Assembly: GCA_003963405.1 (NCBI GenBank)
Contig: RXIY01000019.1
Span: forward strand, 1 to 63,612
Reading direction: 5' to 3'
DNA from: Hyphomicrobiales bacterium
GTDB taxonomy: Bacteria > Pseudomonadota > Alphaproteobacteria > Rhizobiales > Beijerinckiaceae
DNA: 63,612 nucleotides
Part shown: positions 26,793-34,730 of the stretch, piece by piece
How the letters are laid out: each line of letters starts with the position of its first letter
Position numbering within the stretch: the first letter of the stretch is position 1
Program-made: the position numbers and the translations under genes
The notes under the pieces: generated by a model
What the model saw: the letters and a program-made list of their open reading frames with translations, nothing else
Told to the model about the DNA's origin: nothing
Database searches by the model: none

Positions 26793-27617
26793 ATGCGCGT
26801 CTCGTACACTCTTCTCTCTGGATGCGCAGGAGTGGCGCTCGTCCTTGCGGCCGTCCACGCTGCAGGCGGCGAGCCGGCCATACTGCGCGTCTGCGCCGAT
26901 CCCAACAATCTCCCCTTCTCCGACGCGGATGGGAAGGGGCTTGAAAACAGGCTTGCGGAACTCGTGGCGCGAGAGATAGGCGCGAAAGTCTCCTACACAT
27001 GGTGGGCGCAGCGCCGCGGCTTCATCCGCAACACGCTCAAGGCGGGGCTTTGCGACGTCGTCATGGGCGTTCCCGCGCATTTCGACCCCGTCGAAACGAC
27101 GCGGCCCTATTACCGTTCGAGCTATGTCTTCGTTTCGAGAGAAGACCGCAACATCGATGTCGCGTCGCTTAAGGATCCCCGCCTCCACAGCCTGAAGATC
27201 GGCGTGCATCTCTTCGGAGACGACGGCATGAATTCGCCGCCCGTCCATGCGCTGGGCGAACAGGGGATCGTGGGCAATGTCATCGGCTACATGCTCTACG
27301 GCGATTATCGCGACGCCACGCCGCCCGCGCGGCTGATCGAAGCGGTGGAGAAAGGCGATGTCGAGCTTGCCGCCGCCTGGGGGCCGCTCGCCGGCTATGC
27401 GGCTCTCACCTCGCCGGTTCCATTGCGGATCGTGCCGATTGCAGACGGCAAGGACTTCGCGCCGCTGCAGTTTTCCTTCGACATTTCCATGGGCGTGCGC
27501 AAGGGCGACGCCGGACTGAAAAAGCGGCTCGACGAGATCATCGCGCAGAAGAGTCCCGAGATCGCGGCGCTGCTCACAAGCTATGGAATACCTCTCGCGC
27601 CCGCGGGCGCTCGCTAG
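26793..27617 (+). CDS. XoxJ/MxaJ-like periplasmic substrate-binding-fold protein
   Basis: The 274-residue protein has a signal peptide (VALVLAAVHAAGGEPA) followed by LRVCADPNNLPFSDADGKG, the hallmark of the MxaJ/XoxJ group of periplasmic binding-fold proteins that accompany PQQ methanol dehydrogenases. These are thought to help activate the dehydrogenase. The ATG at 26793 follows GAGGG at 7 bases and lies 10 bases after the dehydrogenase stop. The partner cytochrome gene follows after 10 bases, so the three form one operon. Confidence 0.85.
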   Translation: MRVSYTLLSGCAGVALVLAAVHAAGGEPAILRVCADPNNLPFSDADGKGLENRLAELVAREIGAKVSYTWWAQRRGFIRNTLKAGLCDVVMGVPAHFDPVETTRPYYRSSYVFVSREDRNIDVASLKDPRLHSLKIGVHLFGDDGMNSPPVHALGEQGIVGNVIGYMLYGDYRDATPPARLIEAVEKGDVELAAAWGPLAGYAALTSPVPLRIVPIADGKDFAPLQFSFDISMGVRKGDAGLKKRLDEIIAQKSPEIAALLTSYGIPLAPAGAR

Positions 27618-27627
27618 AGGAACGATC

Positions 27628-28326
27628 ATGGCCATGCGGCGTCCCGGTCTCCTCGCTCTCGTCGCAGCCGTGACGTTTACGGCCTTCCCCTCGCAGGGGC
27701 GGCCCGTGCGACACACGCCGCTAAGGCAGCCGCAACCGGCGCAACCCGCGCCGCAAGAGGCGCCGCCACAGCCGCAGCCTCCGCCGGCGATTGCGCAGCC
27801 CGCCCCGCCGTCGGCGCCGATTGCGGCCATCCTCCCCTACCCCAGCGCCCGCGAGGTTCTGGAGGCGCCCGTCTCGAGGCTGCTGCCGGGGAACACCGGC
27901 CCGAGCCCCGCGATGAAAAATCCCGTCGGCGGCGACCCCGAAGCCATTCAACGCGGGATGGGCTATTTCAACATGTTCAATTGCAGCGGCTGTCACGCGC
28001 CCAACGCCGGGGGCGGCATGGGGCCCTCGCTCAGCAACAGTTTCTTCATCTATGGCGGCGAGCCCCAGAATATCTATCTCAGCATTTATCAGGGGCGTCC
28101 GAACGGCATGCCCTCATGGGGCGCGATGCTCCCCGAAAACGTCATCTGGGATCTCGTCGCCTATATTCACAGCATCAGCCGCGATCCCGCGCCGACATGG
28201 GGCAAGACCGTCTCCCGCGAGGCGCTGAAAATCGAGCAGGTTCCCGCTGAGTTTTCGAAGACGGCGACGCCCTGGAGCGAGACCGAGCGTTTCAGCTTCG
28301 GCCAGAAACCGAACGAGACGCGCTGA
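27628..28326 (+). CDS. Cytochrome c, probable electron acceptor of the PQQ dehydrogenase
   Basis: The 232-residue protein has a signal peptide, a Pro/Gln-rich linker (about 28-65) and one c-type heme site (CSGCH near residue 120), with a Met-containing late stretch (RPNGMPSWG). It corresponds in position to XoxG, the cytochrome that takes electrons from lanthanide dehydrogenases. The linker is unusually long and could let the heme domain reach between dehydrogenase and oxidase. The ATG follows AGAGGAACGATC. Its stop overlaps the oxidase subunit II start (TGATG), linking the dehydrogenase and oxidase operons. Confidence 0.82.
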   Translation: MAMRRPGLLALVAAVTFTAFPSQGRPVRHTPLRQPQPAQPAPQEAPPQPQPPPAIAQPAPPSAPIAAILPYPSAREVLEAPVSRLLPGNTGPSPAMKNPVGGDPEAIQRGMGYFNMFNCSGCHAPNAGGGMGPSLSNSFFIYGGEPQNIYLSIYQGRPNGMPSWGAMLPENVIWDLVAYIHSISRDPAPTWGKTVSREALKIEQVPAEFSKTATPWSETERFSFGQKPNETR

Positions 28327-29294
28327 TGCCGACGCCCGCCTCGCCGCCGATGAACTATCTCGAGGCCTTCGGCGACAAGGCCGCAACGATCTCGCTCCTT
28401 ACATGGGCGCTGCTTGTGCTCTCCATTGCGGTCGTCGCCATCATCGCGCTGCTGACGGCGGCGGGCGTCGTCATGCGGCGCACCTCTCTCGACGCGCAGG
28501 CGACGGGGCGGGAACCGATCGCGCGACGCGGCGGCGGTCTGTCCTGGATCACGGTCGGGGTCGCGCTCTCGACGCTCGCCCTCTTCGGCGCCATGGCGTG
28601 GAACGCCTACACGATGGCCGCGATCAACAGGCCGCCGCGTGAGGCGGCGCTCACGATCGAAGTGACTGGCCATCAATGGTGGTGGCAGTTTCGCTACAAA
28701 AGCGACGATCCGTCGCAAATCTTCGACACAGCGAACGAGGCGCATATCCCGACCGGCGCGCCCGTGCGTCTCGAGGTGCATACGCAGGACGTGATCCATT
28801 CCTTCTGGGTCCCGGCGCTGGGCGAGAAAATCGATCTCATCCCCAATCAGACCAACGTGACCTGGTTCGAGGCGCAGAAGGCCGGCGTCTATCGCGGCCA
28901 ATGCGCCGAATATTGCGGCCGCCAGCACGCGCATATGGCGATCGTCGTCATCGCCGAGACGCCCGACGCCTTCGCCGCCTGGCGCGCGGCGCAGTTGCGC
29001 GCCGCCCCGAAGCAACAGGGCGATCTTGCGGCGGGCGAGGCGATGTTTCAGGCGCGCTGCGGCGCCTGCCATACGGTGCGCGGGACGCTCGCGGGCGGGA
29101 AGCTCGGACCCGATCTGACCCATGTCGCCACACGCAGCGGCATCGCGTCCAACACGCTGCAAAACACGACGGCGACCCTGACCGGCTGGATCGCCGATCC
29201 CCAGCGCATCAAGCCCGGAAACAAGATGCCGACGCTGGAGCTTCAGGCGTCGGAGCTCACCGCGATCCGCCGCTATGTGGGAAGCCTGAAGTAG
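28326..29294 (+). CDS. caa3-type cytochrome c oxidase subunit II with heme c domain
   Basis: The 322-residue protein has two N-terminal helices (about 23-47 and 75-100), a cupredoxin domain with the CuA site (HSFWVPAL and GQCAEYCGRQHAHM), and a C-terminal cytochrome c domain (CGACH near 242, late Met in NKMPTLEL). The fused heme makes this a caa3-type subunit that can take electrons directly from the upstream cytochrome. No lipobox is visible at the start. Confidence 0.9.
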   Translation: MPTPASPPMNYLEAFGDKAATISLLTWALLVLSIAVVAIIALLTAAGVVMRRTSLDAQATGREPIARRGGGLSWITVGVALSTLALFGAMAWNAYTMAAINRPPREAALTIEVTGHQWWWQFRYKSDDPSQIFDTANEAHIPTGAPVRLEVHTQDVIHSFWVPALGEKIDLIPNQTNVTWFEAQKAGVYRGQCAEYCGRQHAHMAIVVIAETPDAFAAWRAAQLRAAPKQQGDLAAGEAMFQARCGACHTVRGTLAGGKLGPDLTHVATRSGIASNTLQNTTATLTGWIADPQRIKPGNKMPTLELQASELTAIRRYVGSLK

Positions 29295-29303
29295 GAAAAG
29301 CGC

Positions 29304-31250
29304 ATGGCTGTCGCCGACTATGACCGCTCCCTTGAACTCGAACAATCGGGCGCGCCGGCGCGCGACAGGCTCACGCATATCTGGGAAGGCGAGCCGGGAC
29401 TGAAAGGTTGGCTCTCGACCGTCGATCACAAGGAATATGGCAAGCGCTACATCGCGACCGCTTTTCTTTTTTTAATGCTCGGCGGCGTCGAGGCGCTCGT
29501 CATGCGCCTGCAGCTCGCGGGGCCGAACAAGACCCTGCTGACGCCGGAGCAATATGACCAGCTCTTCTCGATGCACGGCCTCACCATGATCTTCCTCTAC
29601 GCCCAGCCGGTGCTCTCGGGCTTCAGCGTCTATCTCTTTCCCTTGCTGCTCGGCGCGCGCGACATGGCCTTTCCGAGGCTGAACGCCTTCTCCTACTGGA
29701 TTTATCTTTTCTCGGGTCTCTTCATCTACGCGGGCTTCGTCATCGGTTATGGCCCGAACGATGGCTGGTTCAATTACGTTCCCTACGCCCTCACGCGCTA
29801 CAATCCCGGACCGAACATGGATTTCTACGCCATCGGCATGATCCTGTTCGGCGTCTCCTCGACGGCGGGCGCGGCGAATTTCGTTGTCACCTTTCTTCGC
29901 GCGCGCGCCCCCGGCATGTCGATCAACCGGGTCCCGATCCTCACATGGGGAACGGTGACGACATCCTTCGGCATTCTCTTCTCCGTCCCGGCGGTCAGCC
30001 TCGCCTTTTTCCTCCTGTGGACGGATCGGCAGTTCGGCACGCATTTCTTCGATCCGTCGGGACAGGGCCAGCCGCTTTTATGGCAGCATCTCTTCTGGAT
30101 ATTCGCGCACCCTTGGGTCTATGTCGTCGTTCTTCCGGCGATGGGCATCGTCTCGGATGCGCTGCCGATCTTCTGCCGGCGCCCGCTCGTCGGCTATACG
30201 GTCGTCGTCCTCGCGACCGTCGCGACGATGGTGATGGGCTTCGGCGTCTGGCTGCATCACATGTTCGCGACAGGCATTCCCTTCCTCGCCCTTTCCTTCT
30301 TCAGCGCCGCCTCCTTCGTCATCACCGTGCCGAGCGCCGTCGGCGTCTTCGCATGGATCGCCACCATCTGGACGGGGCGGCCCGTGCTCTCCACCGCCTT
30401 CCTCTTCTTCGCCGGATTCATCGTGATGTTCACGATCGGCGGCGTCTCCGGCGTCATGACCGCGGCCGCGCCGAGCGACCAGCAGCTCACCGACACCTAT
30501 TTCGTCGTCGCGCATCTCCATTACGTCCTGATCGGCATCAATGTGCTCGCGGTCATGGGCGGGCTCTATGTCTGGTTCCCCAAGATGACCGGGCGCCTGC
30601 TCGACGAGCGGCTCGGCCGCTGGAACTTCTGGACCGTCTTCCTGGGGTTCAACATCGCCTTCCTGCCCATGCACTGGACGGGCCTCGCGGGCATGCCGCG
30701 GCGCATTTACACTTATCCCGAGGGCCTCGGCTGGACCGCCGTCAATGTCGTGACGACCATCGGCGCCTTCATTCTCGCGGCGGGCGTTCTGCTCCTTCTC
30801 GTCAATGTCCTGGTGAGCCGCCGCCATGGCGCGCCGGCGGGGTCGAATCCATGGGGCGGCCCGACGCTTGAATGGGCGACGCCTTCGCCGCCGCCCCCTT
30901 ATAACTTCGCCGTCATCCCTGCGGTCGCCAGCCGGCATCCGCTCTGGGAAAGGGATCTGCGGGAGAGCGGCGAACATTCCTCGATCCAGCGGGGCATGGC
31001 GCTGGACGAAGGCAAGGAAATGCTGTCCACATCCGCCCTCGACGCCGAGCCCGAGCTCATTCAAAAAATGCCGGAGGACACGCTCGCGCCGCTCCTCACG
31101 GCGCTCGCCGCGACGGCGCTCGGAGCGGCGGCGCTCGTCCACGCCTGGATCGCCGCCGCGATCCTCGCGCTTTTGCTCCTCGCCGCCGTTCTCGCCTGGC
31201 TCTGGCCCCGGCGCGAGATGGGTCAGATTTCGGAGCGGCGCCATGCATGA
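29304..31250 (+). CDS. caa3-type cytochrome c oxidase subunit I, atypical proton channels
   Basis: The 648-residue protein has 12 core helices and a C-terminal extension with two further hydrophobic segments. Heme a and a3 ligands are present (His91 in SMHGLTMIF, His404 and His406 in VVAHLHYVL), as are the CuB ligands (His269, His318, His319) and the cross-link Tyr273. The usual GHPEVY motif is AHPWVY, so the D-channel Glu is Trp271. The K-channel Lys in VPTGxKxF is Gly347 (VPSAVGVF). The entry Asp (GARDMAFPR, Asp120) is kept. Proton pumping by this enzyme is therefore doubtful; that is inference. An AGGAAAAG site precedes the ATG. Confidence 0.9.
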   Translation: MAVADYDRSLELEQSGAPARDRLTHIWEGEPGLKGWLSTVDHKEYGKRYIATAFLFLMLGGVEALVMRLQLAGPNKTLLTPEQYDQLFSMHGLTMIFLYAQPVLSGFSVYLFPLLLGARDMAFPRLNAFSYWIYLFSGLFIYAGFVIGYGPNDGWFNYVPYALTRYNPGPNMDFYAIGMILFGVSSTAGAANFVVTFLRARAPGMSINRVPILTWGTVTTSFGILFSVPAVSLAFFLLWTDRQFGTHFFDPSGQGQPLLWQHLFWIFAHPWVYVVVLPAMGIVSDALPIFCRRPLVGYTVVVLATVATMVMGFGVWLHHMFATGIPFLALSFFSAASFVITVPSAVGVFAWIATIWTGRPVLSTAFLFFAGFIVMFTIGGVSGVMTAAAPSDQQLTDTYFVVAHLHYVLIGINVLAVMGGLYVWFPKMTGRLLDERLGRWNFWTVFLGFNIAFLPMHWTGLAGMPRRIYTYPEGLGWTAVNVVTTIGAFILAAGVLLLLVNVLVSRRHGAPAGSNPWGGPTLEWATPSPPPPYNFAVIPAVASRHPLWERDLRESGEHSSIQRGMALDEGKEMLSTSALDAEPELIQKMPEDTLAPLLTALAATALGAAALVHAWIAAAILALLLLAAVLAWLWPRREMGQISERRHA

Positions 31251-31833
31251 CGCCCCGCTCATGCGCCTTCCCGTCGGCAGCGTCGGCCACAAGACCTTCG
31301 GATGGTGGGGCATGACGACCGTCGTGATGACGGAGGGCTCGCTCTTCGCCTATCTCCTCTTCATCTACTATTACTTCGTCGTCCAATACGGCCGCGTCTG
31401 GATCCCCGAGACGCCGAGCCTGCGGCTGGCCGCGCCCAACACGGTCATTCTCCTGCTGAGCAGCGTTTTCGTCTGGTGGGGGGAGAACAGCGCCGCGCGG
31501 GGGAGAACGCGGCGGCAGTCGCTCGGGCTGGCGATCGGCCTTCTTCTCGGCCTGATTTTTCTTGTCGTTCAGGCCTTCGAGTGGCGCGACAAGCCGTTCA
31601 CGATGAGCTCGACGTCTTACGGCTCGTCCTATTTCGTCACCACCGGATTCCATATGGCGCATGTCGCCGTCGGGGCGCTCATGCTCGCATGCGTTCTCCT
31701 GTGGTCCCTGCTCGGCTATTTCGACCGGGAGAGACACGCGGCGCTCTCGATCGCCGCGCTCTACTGGCACTTCGTCGATTTCGTGTGGCTGACGATCTTC
31801 TTCACCTTCTATCTGACGCCTTACATGGGATAA
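31243..31833 (+). CDS. Cytochrome c oxidase subunit III
   Basis: The 196-residue protein has five predicted membrane helices, the shorter form common in caa3 and related oxidases. FHMAHVAVGALML and ALYWHFVDFVWLTIFFTFYL are typical subunit III blocks. The ATG at 31243 overlaps the stop of subunit I by eight bases and follows CGGAGCGG. Confidence 0.88.
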   Translation: MHDAPLMRLPVGSVGHKTFGWWGMTTVVMTEGSLFAYLLFIYYYFVVQYGRVWIPETPSLRLAAPNTVILLLSSVFVWWGENSAARGRTRRQSLGLAIGLLLGLIFLVVQAFEWRDKPFTMSSTSYGSSYFVTTGFHMAHVAVGALMLACVLLWSLLGYFDRERHAALSIAALYWHFVDFVWLTIFFTFYLTPYMG

Positions 31834-31837
31834 GCCA

Positions 31838-32284
31838 ATGTCCGACGAGATCATGAAAGCCTATGGCGTCGAACATCCGGCGCCGCATCGGACGCGTATC
31901 CCGGATGCGGCGCTCTTTTCGGCGCTGCTCGCGCCGCCGCTCGCCTGGTCCGCGCAGCTCCTCTTGAATTATGGGCTCGCGAGCCATGCCTGCTTTCCGA
32001 GCTGGAGCCCGAAAGCGTCGCCGATGTGGGGATGGCTCGACGCGAGCCTGCTCGCGATCAATCTCGCGGCGCTCGTGATCGCCATCGCAGCTACGGTCGT
32101 CTCTTTTGTCCTGTGGCGGCGCGTAAGCCGGGAAGCGGCCGGAAGCCATGAGGATCTACTCGACGCGGGACAGGGCCGCACGCGCTTCTTCGCCATCTGG
32201 GGCGTGTGGTCGGGCGTCTGGTTCATCGTGCAGATTCTCTTCGGAACGATCGCGGCCGTCGGAGTTCCCGGATGCGGAAGCTAG
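31838..32284 (+). CDS. Small membrane protein of the oxidase operon (148 aa)
   Basis: Three hydrophobic segments are visible (about 26-46, 70-93 and 117-142). It lies four bases after subunit III and overlaps the CtaG-like gene by 13 bases, so it is clearly part of the oxidase operon. Its position suggests a subunit IV-like or assembly role. I do not recognise a named family. Confidence 0.65.
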   Translation: MSDEIMKAYGVEHPAPHRTRIPDAALFSALLAPPLAWSAQLLLNYGLASHACFPSWSPKASPMWGWLDASLLAINLAALVIAIAATVVSFVLWRRVSREAAGSHEDLLDAGQGRTRFFAIWGVWSGVWFIVQILFGTIAAVGVPGCGS

Positions 32285-33540
32285 CGCCGTTTCTCTGTCT
32301 TGCCGCAGCCTCCGCGCCAGGAGAAGCCTTCGCGGATGCGGGCCACATCGCGCAGTGGAGCCCCCATCCCTATGCGCTGCTCATTCTGACGCTTGGAGCC
32401 TTGCTCTATGGGAAGGGCGTTCACACAATCATCCTGCGCGGCGCCTTTGGCCGCGTCATCGGGGCGCGGCGCGTCGCCTGTTTCGCGCTCGGGCTCGCTT
32501 TTTCCTATGCGGCGACCGCATCGCCGGCGAGCGAATGGAGCGAAAGGCTGTTTTCCACCCATATGGCGCAGCATCTCGTGCTGATGCTGGTCTGCGCGCC
32601 CCTCTTCGTTTCCGCAAGAGCGTCGCAGGCCGTCCTTCTCGCCCTTGCGCCGGCGCTCAACGCGCGCGGGCTCTCGGCGCTGCTGAGGCTGTCGCGTTTC
32701 GTGGCGGGACCGGTGGCCGTCTGGCTGTGCTTCACCGGCCTCTTCCTGTTGTGGCATATGCCGAGCCTCTATGGCTGGGCGCTGCGCAGCGAGTCCGGCC
32801 ATGCGCTGGAGCATGGAAGCTTCTTCATCGGCGCCTATGGCTTCTGGTCTCTGGTCCTCGCGCCCGTGCGCGGGCGGGCGCCGGGGCATGGCGCGCGGCT
32901 GCTCTTCGTCGGGACGGCGGCGCTCATGAGCGGCCTGCCGGGCGCGCTGATCGCTTTGGCCTCGCGGCCGCTCTATCAGATCGATTCCGCGCAAGCCGCG
33001 CGCCTCGGGCTGACGCCGCTCGAAGACCAGGAACTCGCAGGCCTCGTCATGTGGATACCCGGCGGGCTCGCCTATCTCGCGGCTGTTCTAGGGCTCCTCG
33101 CCGGCTGGATAGGAGAGGCGGAGAGACGCGCCTTACGTCGCGCCCCCGGCGCGAAGCTTTCTGTTTTTCTCTGCCTCCTTTTCCCGATGGCGCTCGCGGG
33201 CTGCGACGACGTCTTGCCCGAAGGCTCTGGCGCGGAAGCCGCGACGGTTTACGATACGGGCGGAAATCCGCAGAGGGGCGCGGAGGCCATCGCCGCAATC
33301 GGCTGCGGCGCCTGCCACACCATTCCGGGCGTGAACGGGGCGAACGGGCTCGTGGGCCCGCCGCTCAACCGCATCGGACGGCGGCTCTATATTGCGGGGC
33401 TCTTGAGAAACACGCCCGAAAATCTGGAAGCGTGGTTGCAGGACCCGCAGAAGATCGTTCCGGGTAACGTCATGCCCAATATGGGCATCTCAAAAGAGCA
33501 GAGTCGCGACATCGCCGCCTATCTTTATACTTTGAGGTAA
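32272..33540 (+). CDS. CtaG-family assembly protein fused to cytochrome c
   Basis: The 422-residue protein has two parts. Residues about 1-290 match the caa3-type CtaG membrane family (FSTHMAQHLVLMLVCAPLF, FLLWHMPSLYGWAL), involved in CuB insertion. After a further membrane segment (SVFLCLLFPMALAGCDD, lipobox-like) comes a cytochrome c domain with CGACHTIPGV and a Met in GNVMPNMG. The two are usually separate genes. The lipobox-like AGC inside the protein suggests that the domain was once a lipoprotein cytochrome that lost its own start. The ATG at 32272 follows GGAG at 7 bases. Confidence 0.8.
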   Translation: MRKLAPFLCLAAASAPGEAFADAGHIAQWSPHPYALLILTLGALLYGKGVHTIILRGAFGRVIGARRVACFALGLAFSYAATASPASEWSERLFSTHMAQHLVLMLVCAPLFVSARASQAVLLALAPALNARGLSALLRLSRFVAGPVAVWLCFTGLFLLWHMPSLYGWALRSESGHALEHGSFFIGAYGFWSLVLAPVRGRAPGHGARLLFVGTAALMSGLPGALIALASRPLYQIDSAQAARLGLTPLEDQELAGLVMWIPGGLAYLAAVLGLLAGWIGEAERRALRRAPGAKLSVFLCLLFPMALAGCDDVLPEGSGAEAATVYDTGGNPQRGAEAIAAIGCGACHTIPGVNGANGLVGPPLNRIGRRLYIAGLLRNTPENLEAWLQDPQKIVPGNVMPNMGISKEQSRDIAAYLYTLR

Positions 33541-33599
33541 TCTCCCGCATGGGCTTCCGGCCTCGCCACGTTAAGTGATCAAGGGCGAGGCTTTTGATT

Positions 33600-34730
33600 A
33601 TGACACAGACAATCGAGCGACGTGGATCGGGCGGCGTCGTCGATGCGGCCGCCACAGCGCGGCCCCGTCGCGCCACATGGCGGCGCCCGCTCGCGATCCT
33701 TTTGTCTGTGGTGGCGGCGCTGGCGCTCGCGGGCGCGGGCTATCTCTATTGGGACCACGCCTCGCATTTCGAAAGCACGGACGACGCCTTCATCGACGCC
33801 CGGCAGTTTCCCATCTCGCCGAAAGTGTCCGGCTATATCACCGCTGTCGCCGTGACGGACAATCAGCATGTCGCCGCCGGCGCGCTCATCGCCAGAATAG
33901 ACCCGAGAGACTACAGGATCGCGCTCGACCGGGCGCAGGCGCAGCTTTCCGCCGCCGAAGCGAGCGTCCGCAATCTCGACGCGCAGATCGAGGCGCAAAA
34001 GGCGCAGATCGCCGCTTCGCAGGCCAATGTGCAGCAATCTTCCGCGGCTCTGCGTTTTGCGCAGCAGGAAGCCCAGCGTTCAAGAACGCTGGTGCAGAGC
34101 GGAACCGGCACGGTGCAGCGCCAGCAACAGGCGTCGTCGACGCTCGCACAGGAAGAGGCGCGTCGCAGAAGCGCGACCGAGGGAGTCGAGTCGGCGCGCG
34201 CGAAAGTGCAGTCGCTCGAGGCGCAGCGCGGCAGCGCCGAGGCCAATGTGGCTCAGGCGCGCGCCGAACGGGACAAGGCGCAACTCGATTTGTCCTACAC
34301 GACGGTCACGGCCGCCGAAGCGGGCCGCGTCGTGCGCCTCACGGCCGCCGTCGGACAGCTCGCGCAGGCGGGGACCAGTCTCGCCATGTTCGTCCCCGAC
34401 CGGCTTTGGGTGACGGCCAATTTCAAGGAGACCCAGCTCGATCGCATGCGGCCGGGACAACCCACCGACATTCGCATCGACGCCTATCCGGAGTATAGCG
34501 TCAAAGGAAGCGTCGTCTCCATTCAGCCGGGCTCGGGGACCGCCTTTTCGCTGCTGCCCGCGGAGAACGCCACCGGCAATTATGTGAAGATCGTCCAGCG
34601 CGTTCCGGTGAAGATCGCCATGAAAGAGACGCCCCCCGGCGCGACGCTCGGTCCCGGCATGTCTGTCGTTCCGACAGTGCGCGTGGAGGCTGCGCCGTCG
34701 CTCTACGAGCGTTTGAAGGACACCCTGTGA
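33600..34730 (+). CDS. EmrA-like HlyD-family membrane fusion protein
   Basis: The 376-residue protein has a cytoplasmic N-terminal tail, one anchor helix (LAILLSVVAALALAGAGYLYW), and a HlyD/EmrA periplasmic part with a long Ala/Gln/Glu-rich coiled coil (about 95-215). STDDAFIDA and SPKVSGYI are typical EmrA blocks. It works with the MFS exporter encoded next, whose GTG start overlaps its stop (GTGA). Confidence 0.88.
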   Translation: MTQTIERRGSGGVVDAAATARPRRATWRRPLAILLSVVAALALAGAGYLYWDHASHFESTDDAFIDARQFPISPKVSGYITAVAVTDNQHVAAGALIARIDPRDYRIALDRAQAQLSAAEASVRNLDAQIEAQKAQIAASQANVQQSSAALRFAQQEAQRSRTLVQSGTGTVQRQQQASSTLAQEEARRRSATEGVESARAKVQSLEAQRGSAEANVAQARAERDKAQLDLSYTTVTAAEAGRVVRLTAAVGQLAQAGTSLAMFVPDRLWVTANFKETQLDRMRPGQPTDIRIDAYPEYSVKGSVVSIQPGSGTAFSLLPAENATGNYVKIVQRVPVKIAMKETPPGATLGPGMSVVPTVRVEAAPSLYERLKDTL

